From Nannocystis bainbridge (GTDB taxonomy: Bacteria; Myxococcota_A; Polyangia; Nannocystales; Nannocystaceae): DNA of 64,000 nucleotides. The stretch spans positions 3,994,001 to 4,058,000 of the forward strand of contig NZ_JAQNDL010000001.1 of the NCBI RefSeq assembly GCF_028368995.1, written 5' to 3'. Both the position numbers and the translations under genes were made by a program. A model generated the notes under the pieces. It did not search any database and was not told the DNA's origin. It saw nothing but the letters and a program-made list of their open reading frames with translations. Shown one piece after another: positions 25,741 to 36,899 of this stretch. Numbering within the stretch: the stretch's first letter is position 1; every line of letters begins with the position of its first letter.

Positions 25741-27462
25741 TCAGGCCGCCGCGGCCTGCTTGCGCCGACGGAAGCCGACCAGCACCAGCAGCATCGGCCA
25801 CGCCGCCGTCGCGTTGGTCTCGCTCGAGCAGGCGCAACCACTCGCGTCGCCCTCGCCTTCGCCGGCGGTCGCCGCATCGGCGCCGGTCGAAGCGTCGTCG
25901 GTCCCACCGCTCGCTGAAGACGCCGAAGTCGTCGGCCCGTCGCCGGTGATGCCACCAGTGCTGCCGTTCGACTCGCCCTCCGACTCGCTGACGCTGCCGA
26001 TGCCGGTGTCGTCGCCGCTGTCGTCGCTGGTCGGCCCGCTCGTCGGCCCGCCCGTCTCGCTGTCACTCGACGTGCCCTCGGTCGGATCGGCGGTGGTCGA
26101 CGTCGTATCGCCGCCCGTCCCGGTGTCGGTCACCTCGAACGCGCCGACGTCCGGCGCCCCGTCGTCGCGCGGCACCCCGTCGTGATCGTCGACGATCTCG
26201 AACTCGGGCACCGGGAAGCCGACGTTGCGCAGCGGCGAATCGTCGGTCAGATGGAAGTCGCGCGCCGCCAGGTCGACGAACCCGAAGCTGGCAGGATCGC
26301 CGGCCATCTGGTTGCCCTCGTCGATGAACTCGGGCACCTCGCCGTTGACCGCGATCTCGCCCATGGCGGCCGCAGCGACCGCGTTGTTGCGCACGAAGCC
26401 CGGCCCGAGCGCCGCCCCGAACACCGCGATGCCCCACTCGCCCGAGTCGATCACGGTGTTGTGAGCGATCTGGATCTTCGAGCCCATGTTCAGGTTCTGA
26501 TCGTTGACGTAGATGCCGGAGTCGTCGAAGTTGGCGACCACGTTGTTGTAGAGCTGGGTGTGGCCGGCGCCGAAGATGAAAAAGCCGTTGGTGGGGCCGT
26601 CGAGCAGGGTATTGCCCCAAATCTTGCAACTCGAAGCGCCGCCGACCTGCAGCCCCTGCTGCTGGTACAGCTCGCCGGCGGTGCCGACGTTCTTGATGGT
26701 GTTGCGATAGAAGTGACAGTCGACCGGCGTCACCCCGATCTGCGCCCCGTCCCAGCCGGTGTTCTCGATGATGTTGTCGTGGATCTCCGCGCCGTGGTGC
26801 TCGTGCGGGTACAGCGTCACGTCTTTGCCGTCGCAGGTGAACACGCGCCCGCCGTAGCCGGTGCTGCCGAAATAGATGCCTTCGCCCTTCACGTCGTGGA
26901 TGTACATGTGGTGCAGCTTCGAGTTGTACATCACGAAATTGCCGAGGTTGGCCGTGCCGTCGCAGCGCGACTCCGTCTTCATCACCACCCCGGCGAAGCC
27001 CGCCTCGTAGACCTCCATGTGATCGATCTCGATGTCGCTGCTGAGACCGCCCACCGCCACCCCGAACGCCGAGTAGTCGGGCCCCGTCCGCGACGCCCGC
27101 ACCTTGAAGCCGTACGGGATGTCGCGGTCGCCCGCGCCGGTCACCCGCAGGAAGTGCGAGCCGTCGACCGTGAGCCCGTAGCCCTTGTCGTCGTTGTCGA
27201 TGTTGACCTGGCCCTCGCAGTTGCGGACCTCGATCGGCGAGCTCTCCTCGCCGACGAAGTCCTGCAGGCGCAAGAACGGCCGGTCGCCGCCGCGCACGCA
27301 CACGCTGTCGCCCGGCTTCACGCCCATCTGGGCGCCGTTCACGACCTCCCCCGCCAGCTCGATCACGTGGTCGCAGTCGCACGGCGACGCCGCCTCCGCG
27401 GCCTCCGGCGTGGTCATGATCAGCGCGACGAATGGTGCGACGACGACAAAGCGATGGGTCAT
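25741..27462 (-). CDS. Secreted right-handed beta-helix protein with MYXO-CTERM anchor
   Basis: A 573-residue exported protein. A signal peptide (MTHRFVVVAPFVALIM...AEA) precedes a region of about 400 residues with repeated NxxxxN/GIxV turns (IHDNIIENTGWDG, FYRNTIKNVG, IWGNTLLDG, LYNNVVANFDDSGIYV), the pattern of parallel beta-helix (PbH1) proteins such as polysaccharide lyases. A Ser/Thr/Gly/Asp stalk of about 110 residues follows, then a MYXO-CTERM tail: Gly-Cys-x-Cys, a hydrophobic stretch (AAWPMLLVLVGF) and RRRK. This tail directs cleavage and surface attachment by a myxobacterial sorting peptidase. Catalytic residues were not identified. Start ATG 27462 is preferred over one 18 nt upstream. 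Confidence 0.88.
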   Translation of the reverse strand: MTHRFVVVAPFVALIMTTPEAAEAASPCDCDHVIELAGEVVNGAQMGVKPGDSVCVRGGDRPFLRLQDFVGEESSPIEVRNCEGQVNIDNDDKGYGLTVDGSHFLRVTGAGDRDIPYGFKVRASRTGPDYSAFGVAVGGLSSDIEIDHMEVYEAGFAGVVMKTESRCDGTANLGNFVMYNSKLHHMYIHDVKGEGIYFGSTGYGGRVFTCDGKDVTLYPHEHHGAEIHDNIIENTGWDGAQIGVTPVDCHFYRNTIKNVGTAGELYQQQGLQVGGASSCKIWGNTLLDGPTNGFFIFGAGHTQLYNNVVANFDDSGIYVNDQNLNMGSKIQIAHNTVIDSGEWGIAVFGAALGPGFVRNNAVAAAAMGEIAVNGEVPEFIDEGNQMAGDPASFGFVDLAARDFHLTDDSPLRNVGFPVPEFEIVDDHDGVPRDDGAPDVGAFEVTDTGTGGDTTSTTADPTEGTSSDSETGGPTSGPTSDDSGDDTGIGSVSESEGESNGSTGGITGDGPTTSASSASGGTDDASTGADAATAGEGEGDASGCACSSETNATAAWPMLLVLVGFRRRKQAAAA

Positions 27463-27525
27463 CCCGCGAACGTCGACCACGGCCCGCCGGCCGTCAACCA
27501 GGACCTCACCGATCCGGCGCCACCG

Positions 27526-27921
27526 CTAGCCCTGCGCCACGCCGTCGACGTACACCCATCGCCCGTCTTCGCGGGTGAACCGGCTGCGCTCGCGCTGCAC
27601 GAAGCGGCGCCCCTCGGACTTGAGCGCCGCCTCGAACGCGACCACGCCGGTGTCATCCGCAGGCCCGCCGGCGACCGTATCGACGATGGTGAGCGACATC
27701 CCTCGCAAGCCGCGACAGTACGCGGCGAGCTGCTGGCGATCGATCGACCCGCGCGTCGCCGCGCTTGTGGTCTCGAGGAGATAGTCCACCGCCCCCTCCA
27801 CATACGCCGTGTAGCGGCTGCGCATCAGATCTTCCGCGGTCTCGGCCGGCCGCGCGCCGGCGAGGAGCGGGCCGCAGCAGCTCTCGTAGGTGCGACGACC
27901 GCACGGGCAACGCCTGGACAT
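27526..27921 (-). CDS. YchJ-family (UPF0225) protein with SEC-C motif
   Basis: About 131 residues. The N-terminal SEC-C zinc motif is CPCGRRTYESCCGP, followed by the YchJ middle region ETAEDLMRSRYTAYVEGAVDYLLETT and the NTF2-like fold. The function is unknown in any organism; SEC-C is a zinc-binding motif shared with SecA. Three in-frame ATGs occur near the start (27960, 27930, 27921); the last best matches the family, which begins just before the first Cys pair. It lies 63 nt upstream of the beta-helix gene on the same strand. Confidence 0.88.
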   Translation of the reverse strand: MSRRCPCGRRTYESCCGPLLAGARPAETAEDLMRSRYTAYVEGAVDYLLETTSAATRGSIDRQQLAAYCRGLRGMSLTIVDTVAGGPADDTGVVAFEAALKSEGRRFVQRERSRFTREDGRWVYVDGVAQG

Positions 27922-28033
27922 GCGGCGCATGATGCCACACGCCGCGACGCCGCGTCGCATGAGCCCGCCGCGCTCGCTGCACCGCGCTTGTCTTCTCGCG
28001 GCGGCGGGCTAGAACTCAGGCGCCGGCGTCACC

Positions 28034-28047
28034 TGCCCTTCCGGACA
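28034..28047. repeat. Near-copy of 14-bp palindrome unit
   Basis: TGCCCTTCCGGACA, one mismatch in the TGTC arm, in the divergent gap before the GFA gene. Confidence 0.45.
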
Positions 28048-28078
28048 GCCTGCGCGGCGACCCCTGCGAGGACGACCG

Positions 28079-28546
28079 ATGAACGACGAATGGAAGCTCC
28101 CCTGGACCGGCGGCTGCCGCTGCGACCGCGTGCGGTTCCGCGTCACCACGCCGCCGCTCGTCACCAGCGCCTGTCACTGCCGCGGCTGCCAGCGCATGAC
28201 CGCCGGCCCGTTCTCGATGAGCCTGATGCTGCTGTCCGAGGGCTTCACGCTGACCAGCGGCGAGCCGGCGATCGGCGGCCTGCACGGTCCGAGCCGCCAC
28301 TTCTACTGCCCGCACTGCAAGTCGTGGATGTTCACCCGCCCGGACGGCATGGACCACCTCGTCATGATCCGCGCCACCATGCTCGACGACCACGCGTGGT
28401 TCGTCCCCTTCATGGAGACCGCGACCTCCGAGAAGCTGCCGTGGGTCACCACCCCGGCGAAGCACTCGTTCCCCGACCTGCCGCCGCCCGAGCAGTACGG
28501 CCCGCTCATGCAGGACTTCGCCGCTCGCGGCCCGCGCCCGCGCTGA
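28079..28546 (+). CDS. GFA-family (glutathione-dependent formaldehyde-activating-like) zinc protein
   Basis: A 155-residue zinc protein. The PF04828 cysteines are present in order: GCRCDRVRF, CHCRGCQRMTAGPFS and CPHCKSW. Most members are not formaldehyde-activating enzymes and their function is unknown. The conserved GxxxHFYCPHCKSWMFTRPDG near the C-terminus is typical. It precedes the aldehyde dehydrogenase by 172 nt on the same strand, which could hint at aldehyde metabolism, but this is context only. Confidence 0.88.
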   Translation: MNDEWKLPWTGGCRCDRVRFRVTTPPLVTSACHCRGCQRMTAGPFSMSLMLLSEGFTLTSGEPAIGGLHGPSRHFYCPHCKSWMFTRPDGMDHLVMIRATMLDDHAWFVPFMETATSEKLPWVTTPAKHSFPDLPPPEQYGPLMQDFAARGPRPR

Positions 28547-28718
28547 TCGCCTCGCAGCCCGCGCACCCGTCGCGCCCGCGCGAATGAACCGCGGTCGGCC
28601 CCGCGACCCCATTCGCCGCAACGACGGCGCGGCGCGCCCCTCGCCCGCGTGTCGGCCACAGTCCCCACGCGCCCGCCCCCGCGCGGGAGTATCTTGGCTC
28701 GCGAGGAGCACCGACGTC

Positions 28719-30238
<1,520 letters not shown>

Positions 30239-30239
<1 letters not shown>

Positions 30240-30583
30240 TGGCCGCCGCGCCGCCCGCGATCGACGCCACGCCGGCCGCGCTGGCGCTGGTGGCCGCGCT
30301 GAGCGAGCGGCACGGCCCGCTGATGTTCCACCAGTCGGGCGGCTGTTGCGACGGCAGCGCGCCCATGTGCTACCCCGCCGGCGAGTTCAAGCTCGGCGCC
30401 CGCGACGTCCTGCTCGGCCACGTCGGCGGCGCCCCGTTCTACATCGGCGGCGACCAGTACGAGCGCTGGCGCCACACCCGCCTCACCCTCGACGTCGTGC
30501 GCGGCCGCGGCTCCGGCTTCTCGCTCGAGGCCCCCGAGGGCGTGCGCTTTTTGATCCGCTCCGACGTCTGCGCGGCCCCGTGA
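30239..30583 (+). CDS. DUF779 protein, partner of aldehyde dehydrogenase
   Basis: A 114-residue DUF779 protein. The conserved core FHQSGGCCDGSAPMCYPAGEF has three Cys that may bind a metal. The gene regularly follows ExaC-type aldehyde dehydrogenases in proteobacteria; the biochemical role is unknown. Translation starts at the ATG overlapping the dehydrogenase stop by one base. The stop is followed by an array of three palindrome units. Confidence 0.9.
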
Positions 30584-30591
30584 TCACCGGC

Positions 30592-30633
30592 TGTCTCTCG
30601 CGACATGTCCTCCATGACATGTCGTGATGGACA
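30592..30633. repeat. Array of three contiguous 14-bp palindrome units at a convergent junction
   Basis: TGTCTCTCGCGACA, TGTCCTCCATGACA and TGTCGTGATGGACA follow each other with no gap. All three are exact TGTC-N6-GACA. The centre folds as CGACATGTC-6 nt-GACATGTCG, a 9-bp stem, between the convergent DUF779 and MarR genes. Confidence 0.8.
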
Positions 30634-30635
30634 GC

Positions 30636-31043
30636 TCAAACAAGCTTCTCGAGCAGCCCGCGCAGCTGGGCCTGTTCGCCGCCGCTCAGGCGGCCCAGCC
30701 GGGCCGCGAAGGCGTCGGCGAGCAGCGTCAGCCCGCGCTGCATCACCTTGCGCCCGGCCGGCGTGACCACCAGCCGGTGCTTGCGCAGGTCGGCCGCGTC
30801 GATCTCCCGCTTGAGGAAGCCCGCCGCCTCGAGCCGCTTCACGTACAGCGTCATGGTCGGCTTCGGCATCACCAGCGCCACCGCCAGCTCGGCCGGGTAC
30901 GGGTGCTCGTCGACCTCCGACAGCACGAACAGCTCCTTGACCTCGAGGCCCAGCGCACCCACCTCGGCCGCCACCGTGGTGATCACGGACATCAGCAAAC
31001 GGTGATTGAGCGACCACAGCCTGGCGGCGTCGATTTTCGTCAT
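30636..31043 (-). CDS. MarR-family transcriptional regulator
   Basis: A 135-residue winged-helix repressor of usual MarR length. The recognition region AVALVMPKPTMTLYVKRLEAAGFLKREIDAADLRKHRLVVTPAG contains the helix-turn-helix and wing (DxRxxxLxxTxxG pattern). It is divergent from an aldo/keto reductase gene, and the 93-nt gap holds three 14-bp palindromic sites, so it probably represses both genes and responds to a small ligand. The start is ATG 31043. Confidence 0.92.
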   Translation of the reverse strand: MTKIDAARLWSLNHRLLMSVITTVAAEVGALGLEVKELFVLSEVDEHPYPAELAVALVMPKPTMTLYVKRLEAAGFLKREIDAADLRKHRLVVTPAGRKVMQRGLTLLADAFAARLGRLSGGEQAQLRGLLEKLV

Positions 31044-31065
31044 GGCTCCCCTTGCGGTCGGGTTA

Positions 31066-31111
31066 GTTCAGGACTAAACCAGTTCAAGGTTGAACAAGTT
31101 CGAGCCTGAAC
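31066..31111. promoter_or_regulatory. Triple operator for MarR regulator
   Basis: Three 14-bp sites spaced exactly 16 bp: GTTCAGGACTAAAC (31066), GTTCAAGGTTGAAC (31082, perfect palindrome) and GTTCGAGCCTGAAC (31098). They lie between the divergent MarR and aldo/keto reductase genes. Confidence 0.8.
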
Positions 31112-31136
31112 CATCTCGAACATACCAGGAGTCACG

Positions 31137-32216
<1,080 letters not shown>

Positions 32217-32227
32217 CGCGCGCGCGC

Positions 32228-33763
32228 TCAGTTGATCTGCCGCGCGCGCCCTTCCCAGTAGGGCGCGCGCAGCTTGAATTTCTGCAGCTTGCCGGTCGAG
32301 GTGCGCGCCAGCTCGGTGCGCAGCTCGACCGACGTCGGGCACTTGTAGTGGGCCAGGCGCTGGCGACAGTGGGCGATCAGCTCGGCCTCGCCGACCGTCG
32401 CGCCCGGCGCGAGCACCACCAGCGCCTTGACCGTCTCGCCCCACTTCTCGTCCGGCACCCCGATCACCGCCGCCTCGGCGACCGCGGGGTGTGAGCAGAG
32501 CGCGTCCTCGACCTCGATCGACGACACGTTCTCGCCGCCGCTGATGATCACGTCCTTCTTGCGGTCGGAGATCGCCAGATAGCCCTCGGCATCGACCGTC
32601 CCGCCGTCGCCGGTGTGAAACCACCCGTCTTCGAGCGCCGTCGCCGTCGCCGCCTGCTCCTGCCAGTAACCCTCGAGCACCGTGTTGCCGCGCGCCAGCA
32701 CCTCGCCGTGCGCGTCGACCTCGATCTCGGTGCCCAGCGCCGGCGCGCCCGCGCGGCCCAGCTTCTCGGCCCGCTCGTGGTCCGTCAGCCCGTCCCACTC
32801 CTCGCGCGTGCGCGTGATCGTCAGCAGCGGCGAGGTCTCGGTCAGCCCGTAGATCTGGATGAACTCCCACCCGAGCTCCGACTCCACGCGCTCGATCGTC
32901 CGCGTCGGCGGCGGCGCCCCGGCACACACCACGCGCAGCTTGCCGCGCCCCGGGATCGGCCCCTGCCACCCCTGTGCCGCCGTCAGGATCGCGTTCAGCA
33001 CCGCCGGCGCCCCGCACATCAGCGTGATCCCGTGCGCTGCTACCCGGCGCAAGATCTCCGCCCCGTCGACCTTGCGCAGCACGTGCTGCCGGGCCCCCAG
33101 CCCCGCCAGCGCGAACGGCATGCCCCAACCATTGCAGTGGAACATCGGCAGCGTGTGCAGGTACACGTCGCGGTCCGACACCCCCGTGTGCAGCGCGAAC
33201 GTGGTCGCGTTGATCCACAGGTTGCGGTGCGTCAGCTGCACCCCCTTCGGTCGCGCCGTCGTCCCGCTCGTGTAGTTGATCGTCGCCGTCGCCCCTTCGT
33301 CGGGTTGCCAGCGCGCCGGCGCGACGTCGTGGCGCAGCAGCAGCGCGTCGCTCTCGGCCCCGAGCACGAAGCGCCGCGCGCAGCTCACCTCTGCCAGCGA
33401 CGCGTCGAGCTCCGGATCGACCAGCAGCATCGAGGCCCCCGAGTGCGCGACGATGTACGCGATCTCGGCCGGGCTGAGGCGGAAGTTGATCGGCACCAGC
33501 GCGCGCCCGTGGGCCGCCACCCCGAAGAACGCCACCAGCATGCGCGCCGCGTTGTGCGACACGATCGCCACCCGCTCGCCGAACCCGACCCCCAGCGTGT
33601 CGAGCCCGGCCGCCTGCGCGCGGGCCAGCGCGGCCAGGCGGCCGTACGTCAGCGGGGCCAGCGGCGCCGCTGGTTGCATCGGTTCATCGAACACGGCGAC
33701 GCGCTCGCCGTAGACCTGCTCGGCGCGGCGCATGAAGTCGAGGATCGTGAGCGGGACCAGCAC
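32228..33763 (-). CDS. AMP-forming acyl-CoA synthetase
   Basis: A 511-residue adenylate-forming enzyme activating a carboxylic acid to acyl-CoA. The ATP/AMP motif is INYTSGTTARPKGV, followed by the IYGLTETSP segment, the WFHTGD hinge and the C-terminal lysine motif STGKLQKFKLR. The family ranges from medium- to long-chain fatty acids to aryl acids; the chain length cannot be fixed here. Start GTG 33763 is supported by AGGAG 7 nt upstream. It converges with the aldo/keto reductase with 11 nt between. Confidence 0.93.
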   Translation of the reverse strand: MLVPLTILDFMRRAEQVYGERVAVFDEPMQPAAPLAPLTYGRLAALARAQAAGLDTLGVGFGERVAIVSHNAARMLVAFFGVAAHGRALVPINFRLSPAEIAYIVAHSGASMLLVDPELDASLAEVSCARRFVLGAESDALLLRHDVAPARWQPDEGATATINYTSGTTARPKGVQLTHRNLWINATTFALHTGVSDRDVYLHTLPMFHCNGWGMPFALAGLGARQHVLRKVDGAEILRRVAAHGITLMCGAPAVLNAILTAAQGWQGPIPGRGKLRVVCAGAPPPTRTIERVESELGWEFIQIYGLTETSPLLTITRTREEWDGLTDHERAEKLGRAGAPALGTEIEVDAHGEVLARGNTVLEGYWQEQAATATALEDGWFHTGDGGTVDAEGYLAISDRKKDVIISGGENVSSIEVEDALCSHPAVAEAAVIGVPDEKWGETVKALVVLAPGATVGEAELIAHCRQRLAHYKCPTSVELRTELARTSTGKLQKFKLRAPYWEGRARQIN

Positions 33764-33828
33764 TTCGAGCTCCTGCGGCGAGAGAGAGGCCGTCAGGATC
33801 GCACGAAATCACCGGCGCGGCGATCGCC

Positions 33829-34722
33829 TCACGCGGGCTCCCAGGCTTCGGCGTCGAGGTCGGGAAAGTAAACCTCGCAGTTGCCTGCGGGGATCCGGCT
33901 GACCCGCGCGAAGCCGAGAGAGTCGGTGAAGCCGCGCCACTCGACCCCGTCCGGTGCCACGATCCGGTAGCGCTGACCCGGGATCCCCTCGCCGTCCTCG
34001 CCGACCAGCTGGACCCCCACCCAGTGCGTCGGCGGCCCCGCTTCCACCGCCGTGGACCGGCCCTCGTTCCGCGGCTCGCCCTCGGCTTTTTTGCCCGGCG
34101 GCCCGACGACCGGCGCCTTCCAGGCTTCGGCTACTTCGCCAGGCGGCCCGGCGATCGTCGCCGCGGGCTCCCAGGCTTCGCCGTCGAGGTCGGGAAAGAA
34201 CACCTGGCAGATGCCGGCCGGGATTCGGTTCACTCGCGCGACCCCGAGGGAGTCGGTGAAGCCGCGCCACTCGACCTCGTCCGGCGTGATGATCCGGTAG
34301 CGCTGCCCTGGGATCCCTTCGCCGTCCTCGCCGATCAGCTGGATCTCCACCCAGTGCGTCGGCAGCCCCGCCTCCACCGCCGTGAACCCGTCCTCGTTCG
34401 GCTGCTCGCCCTCGGCCTCCTCGCCCGGCGGCCCGATGATCGGCGCCTCGGTCGCCCCGCCGCGCGTGAGCACCAGGCGGCCCGCCACCAGCGCTCCCGC
34501 CAGGCGGCTCACCACGTCCTCGCCGGCGAAGAACTCGAGCTCGCCCGCCAGTCGCCGCAGCACCCACGCGTCGCGCGGGTCGGCGAGCAGCTGCGTCACG
34601 AAGGCCGCCGCCGCTCGCACGTCCGCGAACTCCAGCCGCGTCCCCGCCACCGGCCCTTCGCCGAACAGACGAACCTCGAGGTCGGCGACGCGGAGCGAGC
34701 GGAAGTCCACGGTGGCGCCCAC
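33829..34722 (-). CDS. Protein with two tandem carboxypeptidase-regulatory-like beta domains
   Basis: About 297 residues. The C-terminal two thirds contains a domain of about 75 residues twice: THWVEIQLIGEDGEGIPGQ...RIPAGICQVFFPDLDGEAW and THWVGVQLVGEDGEGIPGQ...RIPAGNCEVYFPDLDAEAW. The DNA copies are also very similar, so the duplication is recent. I recall such domains in phage-tail or type VI secretion proteins (VgrG/PAAR C-termini); that is family memory, not shown here. The N-terminal 90 residues (DFRSLRVADLEVRLFGEGP) are unique. The start is GTG 34722 or 34710; no strong ribosome-binding site is visible. Confidence 0.7.
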   Translation of the reverse strand: MGATVDFRSLRVADLEVRLFGEGPVAGTRLEFADVRAAAAFVTQLLADPRDAWVLRRLAGELEFFAGEDVVSRLAGALVAGRLVLTRGGATEAPIIGPPGEEAEGEQPNEDGFTAVEAGLPTHWVEIQLIGEDGEGIPGQRYRIITPDEVEWRGFTDSLGVARVNRIPAGICQVFFPDLDGEAWEPAATIAGPPGEVAEAWKAPVVGPPGKKAEGEPRNEGRSTAVEAGPPTHWVGVQLVGEDGEGIPGQRYRIVAPDGVEWRGFTDSLGFARVSRIPAGNCEVYFPDLDAEAWEPA

Positions 34723-34764
34723 GCTATCGCAGCCGCCCTGGCCCAGCAAGGCGCGCCCGCGCGC

Positions 34765-34916
34765 GCCCGTCCGCGCGCCTCGCAAGCACCTGTCTCTCGG
34801 GACATCTCATCGCCACGCCGATCCTCCGCCGGGGGACAGGCGCGCGCGGGCGCGCCCGTCCGCCCCTCGAATCAACCTGTCTCTCGGGACATCTCATTGC
34901 CACGCCCATCCCCCTT
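34765..34916. repeat. Direct repeat, two copies about 87 bp apart, each with a palindrome unit
   Basis: The divergent gap holds two similar blocks of about 60 bp: CGCGCCCGTCCGC... then ACCTGTCTCTCGGGACATCT... then GCCACGCC.ATCC. The shared core TGTCTCTCGGGACA is at 34791-34804 and 34878-34891. The duplication carried one palindrome unit with it, or was mediated by it. Confidence 0.7.
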
Positions 34917-34945
34917 CCGCGCCCGCCCTCGCGTACGATGCCCGG

Positions 34946-36622
34946 GTGCGCCGCCGCAGCTTCCTCGCCGGGACCGCCGCGCTCGCGTGCGGTCGGCCGC
35001 GCAGGGTCGAGCCTGGCTTCGGCGAGACGCGCGACACCGTCGCCGCCCTGCTCGACGCCTGGCGCGAGAAGATGCCCGTCGTCGGCCTCAGCATCGCCCT
35101 CGTCGATCGCGGCGAGCTCGCCTGGGCCACCGGCTTCGGCATGGCCGACCGCGAGGCGCGGCAGCCTGCCACCGCCGACACCGTCTACGCGATCGGCTCG
35201 CTCACCAAGATCTACACCGCCCTCGCGGCCGTGCGCGCCGCGCAGGCCGGCCGGCTCGACCTCGAGGCCCCGCTGCAGCGCCACCTCCCGCAGTTGCGCG
35301 CGCTCGGCAGCGACGCCATCCGCTTGCGTCAGCTCCTCTGTCACCGCTCCGGCCTCGTCTCCGACTGGCACCGCGGCAGCCTCGGCGCGCGCCCGCCCGA
35401 CTGGCGACGCGTCGCCGACGAGGTCGCCGAGGAGCCCCTGCTCGCCGCGCCCGACAGCTGGTACGCCTACTCCAACGTCGGCTACACCCTCATGGGACAT
35501 GTCCTCGACGACATGTCCGATAAACCATATCAAGAGCACGTCCTCGACGTCGCCCGCCTCGCGCTCGGCGGCTCCGGCCTGGGCTTCGACCCGCCCCCCG
35601 GCATGGCCGCCAGCTACTGCGCCGGCCAGCGCGAGCACGAGCCGCGCCTGCGCCTGCAGCCCGCCGCCGGCATGTTCGGCAGCGTCCTCGATCTCGTCCC
35701 GCTGCTGCGCTGGCTGCTCGCCGGTGAGGGCGCCGCCGCGGCCATGCTCACCCCGCAGTCGGCCGGCCCGCTCGATTTCGACGAGCGCTGGGGCCTCGGC
35801 CTCGCCCTGCAGCACGTCGGCCTCGCCCACGCCGGCCGCGTCGCCTGGCACACCGGCCGCACCTTCGGCCACCGCGCCGCCCTGTTCGCCCTGCCCGATC
35901 GCGGCCTCGGCGTCGCCGTGCTCGCCAACTTCCGCGAGGCCGGCGGCGTCGAGGACCTCGCCGCCTTCGCCCTCCAGACCGCCCTGCTCGAGCGCGACGG
36001 CCTCGACCTCCCGCCCAGCGCCGGCGACGCCGAAGCCCGCCCGCGCGCCCCCTTCGACCCCGCCGCGCTGCAGGCCCACGTCGGCCGCTACGCCCACGAG
36101 TTCGACGTCGTCCGCCTCGCCGTCGAGCGCGGCGGCCTGGTCTCGCGCGCCGAGATCGGCAAGACCGCGCTGATCCCCGCGGCGGGCGGCGGCTTCCACA
36201 GCGCCGACAACCCCGACGCTCACGTCACCATCGCCGAGCGCGCCGGCCACCACGTCGTCACCAGCACCGTGCGCGGCGTCGAGACCCGGATCGGTGTGCG
36301 CTGTCCCTTCGAACATGTCCCCGAGGACTGGCTCCGCCGCGTCGGCCGCTACACCGTCGACGCCGGCCCCGACGAGGTCGTCGCCTTCAAGGCCGCCCAC
36401 CTCACCGCCGTCGAGGGCGGCCTCGAGCTCCGCCTCGAGCTGCCGCAAGCGTTCGCCACCAGCTCGACCCTGGCCCGCTACGCGCTCATCGTCACCGGCC
36501 CACACGAGGCCCGGACCTTCGGTGTCGGCCGCGGCAAGGGCCAGCGCGTCGCGGCCTTCGACGGCCCCGAGGGCCCCGAGCTGGCATGGGCCGGCTACCG
36601 CCTGCTCCGCAGCGACGCCTGA
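34946..36622 (+). CDS. Serine beta-lactamase-like hydrolase, Tat-exported lipoprotein
   Basis: A 558-residue PF00144 (class C/PBP4*-like) hydrolase. The start GTG 34946 yields RRRSFLAGTAALAC, a twin-arginine signal with lipobox Cys15. Active-site motifs are SLTK (Ser85/Lys88), YSN (175-177) and HTGR in place of KTG. A C-terminal domain of about 200 residues follows the catalytic part. The likely role is peptidase or esterase in the periplasm rather than drug resistance. Two in-frame stretches, GHVLDDMSD (about 184-192) and CPFEHVPEDW, are encoded by palindrome-unit pairs (35500-35527, 36302-36329). The last nine codons plus stop are duplicated downstream at 36757. Confidence 0.86.
   Translation: MRRRSFLAGTAALACGRPRRVEPGFGETRDTVAALLDAWREKMPVVGLSIALVDRGELAWATGFGMADREARQPATADTVYAIGSLTKIYTALAAVRAAQAGRLDLEAPLQRHLPQLRALGSDAIRLRQLLCHRSGLVSDWHRGSLGARPPDWRRVADEVAEEPLLAAPDSWYAYSNVGYTLMGHVLDDMSDKPYQEHVLDVARLALGGSGLGFDPPPGMAASYCAGQREHEPRLRLQPAAGMFGSVLDLVPLLRWLLAGEGAAAAMLTPQSAGPLDFDERWGLGLALQHVGLAHAGRVAWHTGRTFGHRAALFALPDRGLGVAVLANFREAGGVEDLAAFALQTALLERDGLDLPPSAGDAEARPRAPFDPAALQAHVGRYAHEFDVVRLAVERGGLVSRAEIGKTALIPAAGGGFHSADNPDAHVTIAERAGHHVVTSTVRGVETRIGVRCPFEHVPEDWLRRVGRYTVDAGPDEVVAFKAAHLTAVEGGLELRLELPQAFATSSTLARYALIVTGPHEARTFGVGRGKGQRVAAFDGPEGPELAWAGYRLLRSDA
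35500..35527. repeat. Palindrome units inside serine hydrolase gene
   Basis: TGTCCTCGACGACA (exact) directly followed by degenerate TGTCCGATAAACCA and preceded by GGGACA. Read as HVLDDMSDK. Confidence 0.65.
36302..36329. repeat. Two degenerate palindrome units inside serine hydrolase gene
   Basis: TGTCCCTTCGAACA followed with no gap by TGTCCCCGAGGACT; read as CPFEHVPEDW. Confidence 0.6.
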
Positions 36623-36855
36623 GGCCGGGCGGCAGAGTCAGTGTCTCGGAATCACATGTCCCAAGGGACAGCCAATCTCGAAGCGCAAGCGCGTCGCTCG
36701 ACAGGTCGGCGCCGCTCCTCGGTCCAGCGCTGGGCCACGCGCGGCGGTTCCGCAGCCCGGCTACCGCCTGCTCCGTAGCGACGCCTGACGCCGGGCGGCA
36801 GCGCCCGACGCCTCCGAATCACATGTCCCGAGTGACAGCCAACCTCGAAGCGCGA
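36591..36855. repeat. Tandem duplication of hydrolase 3' end (about 100 bp, offset about 166)
   Basis: 36591-36690 and 36757-36855 share GGCTACCGCCTGCTCCG.AGCGACGCCTGA through the palindrome (TGTCCCAAGGGACA at 36657-36670; TGTCCCGAGTGACA at 36824-36837) to CTCGAAGCGC. Copy 1 holds the real last codons and stop; copy 2 re-encodes GYRLLRSDA-stop without a gene. Confidence 0.85.
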
Positions 36856-36882
36856 GAACCTCTCTCGCGCCAGCAATCAACC

Positions 36883-36896
36883 TGTCTCAAGAAACA
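36883..36896. repeat. Degenerate palindrome unit next to convergent stop
   Basis: TGTCTCAAGAAACA, 3 nt before the stop of the MYXO-CTERM gene on the other strand. Confidence 0.55.
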
Positions 36897-36899
36897 GCC

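Noticed and set aside
28584..28718. N-terminal extension of the aldehyde dehydrogenase to base 28584
   Set aside because: The extra 45 residues are Arg/Pro-rich and unlike the family; a GAGGAG site precedes the ATG at 28719.
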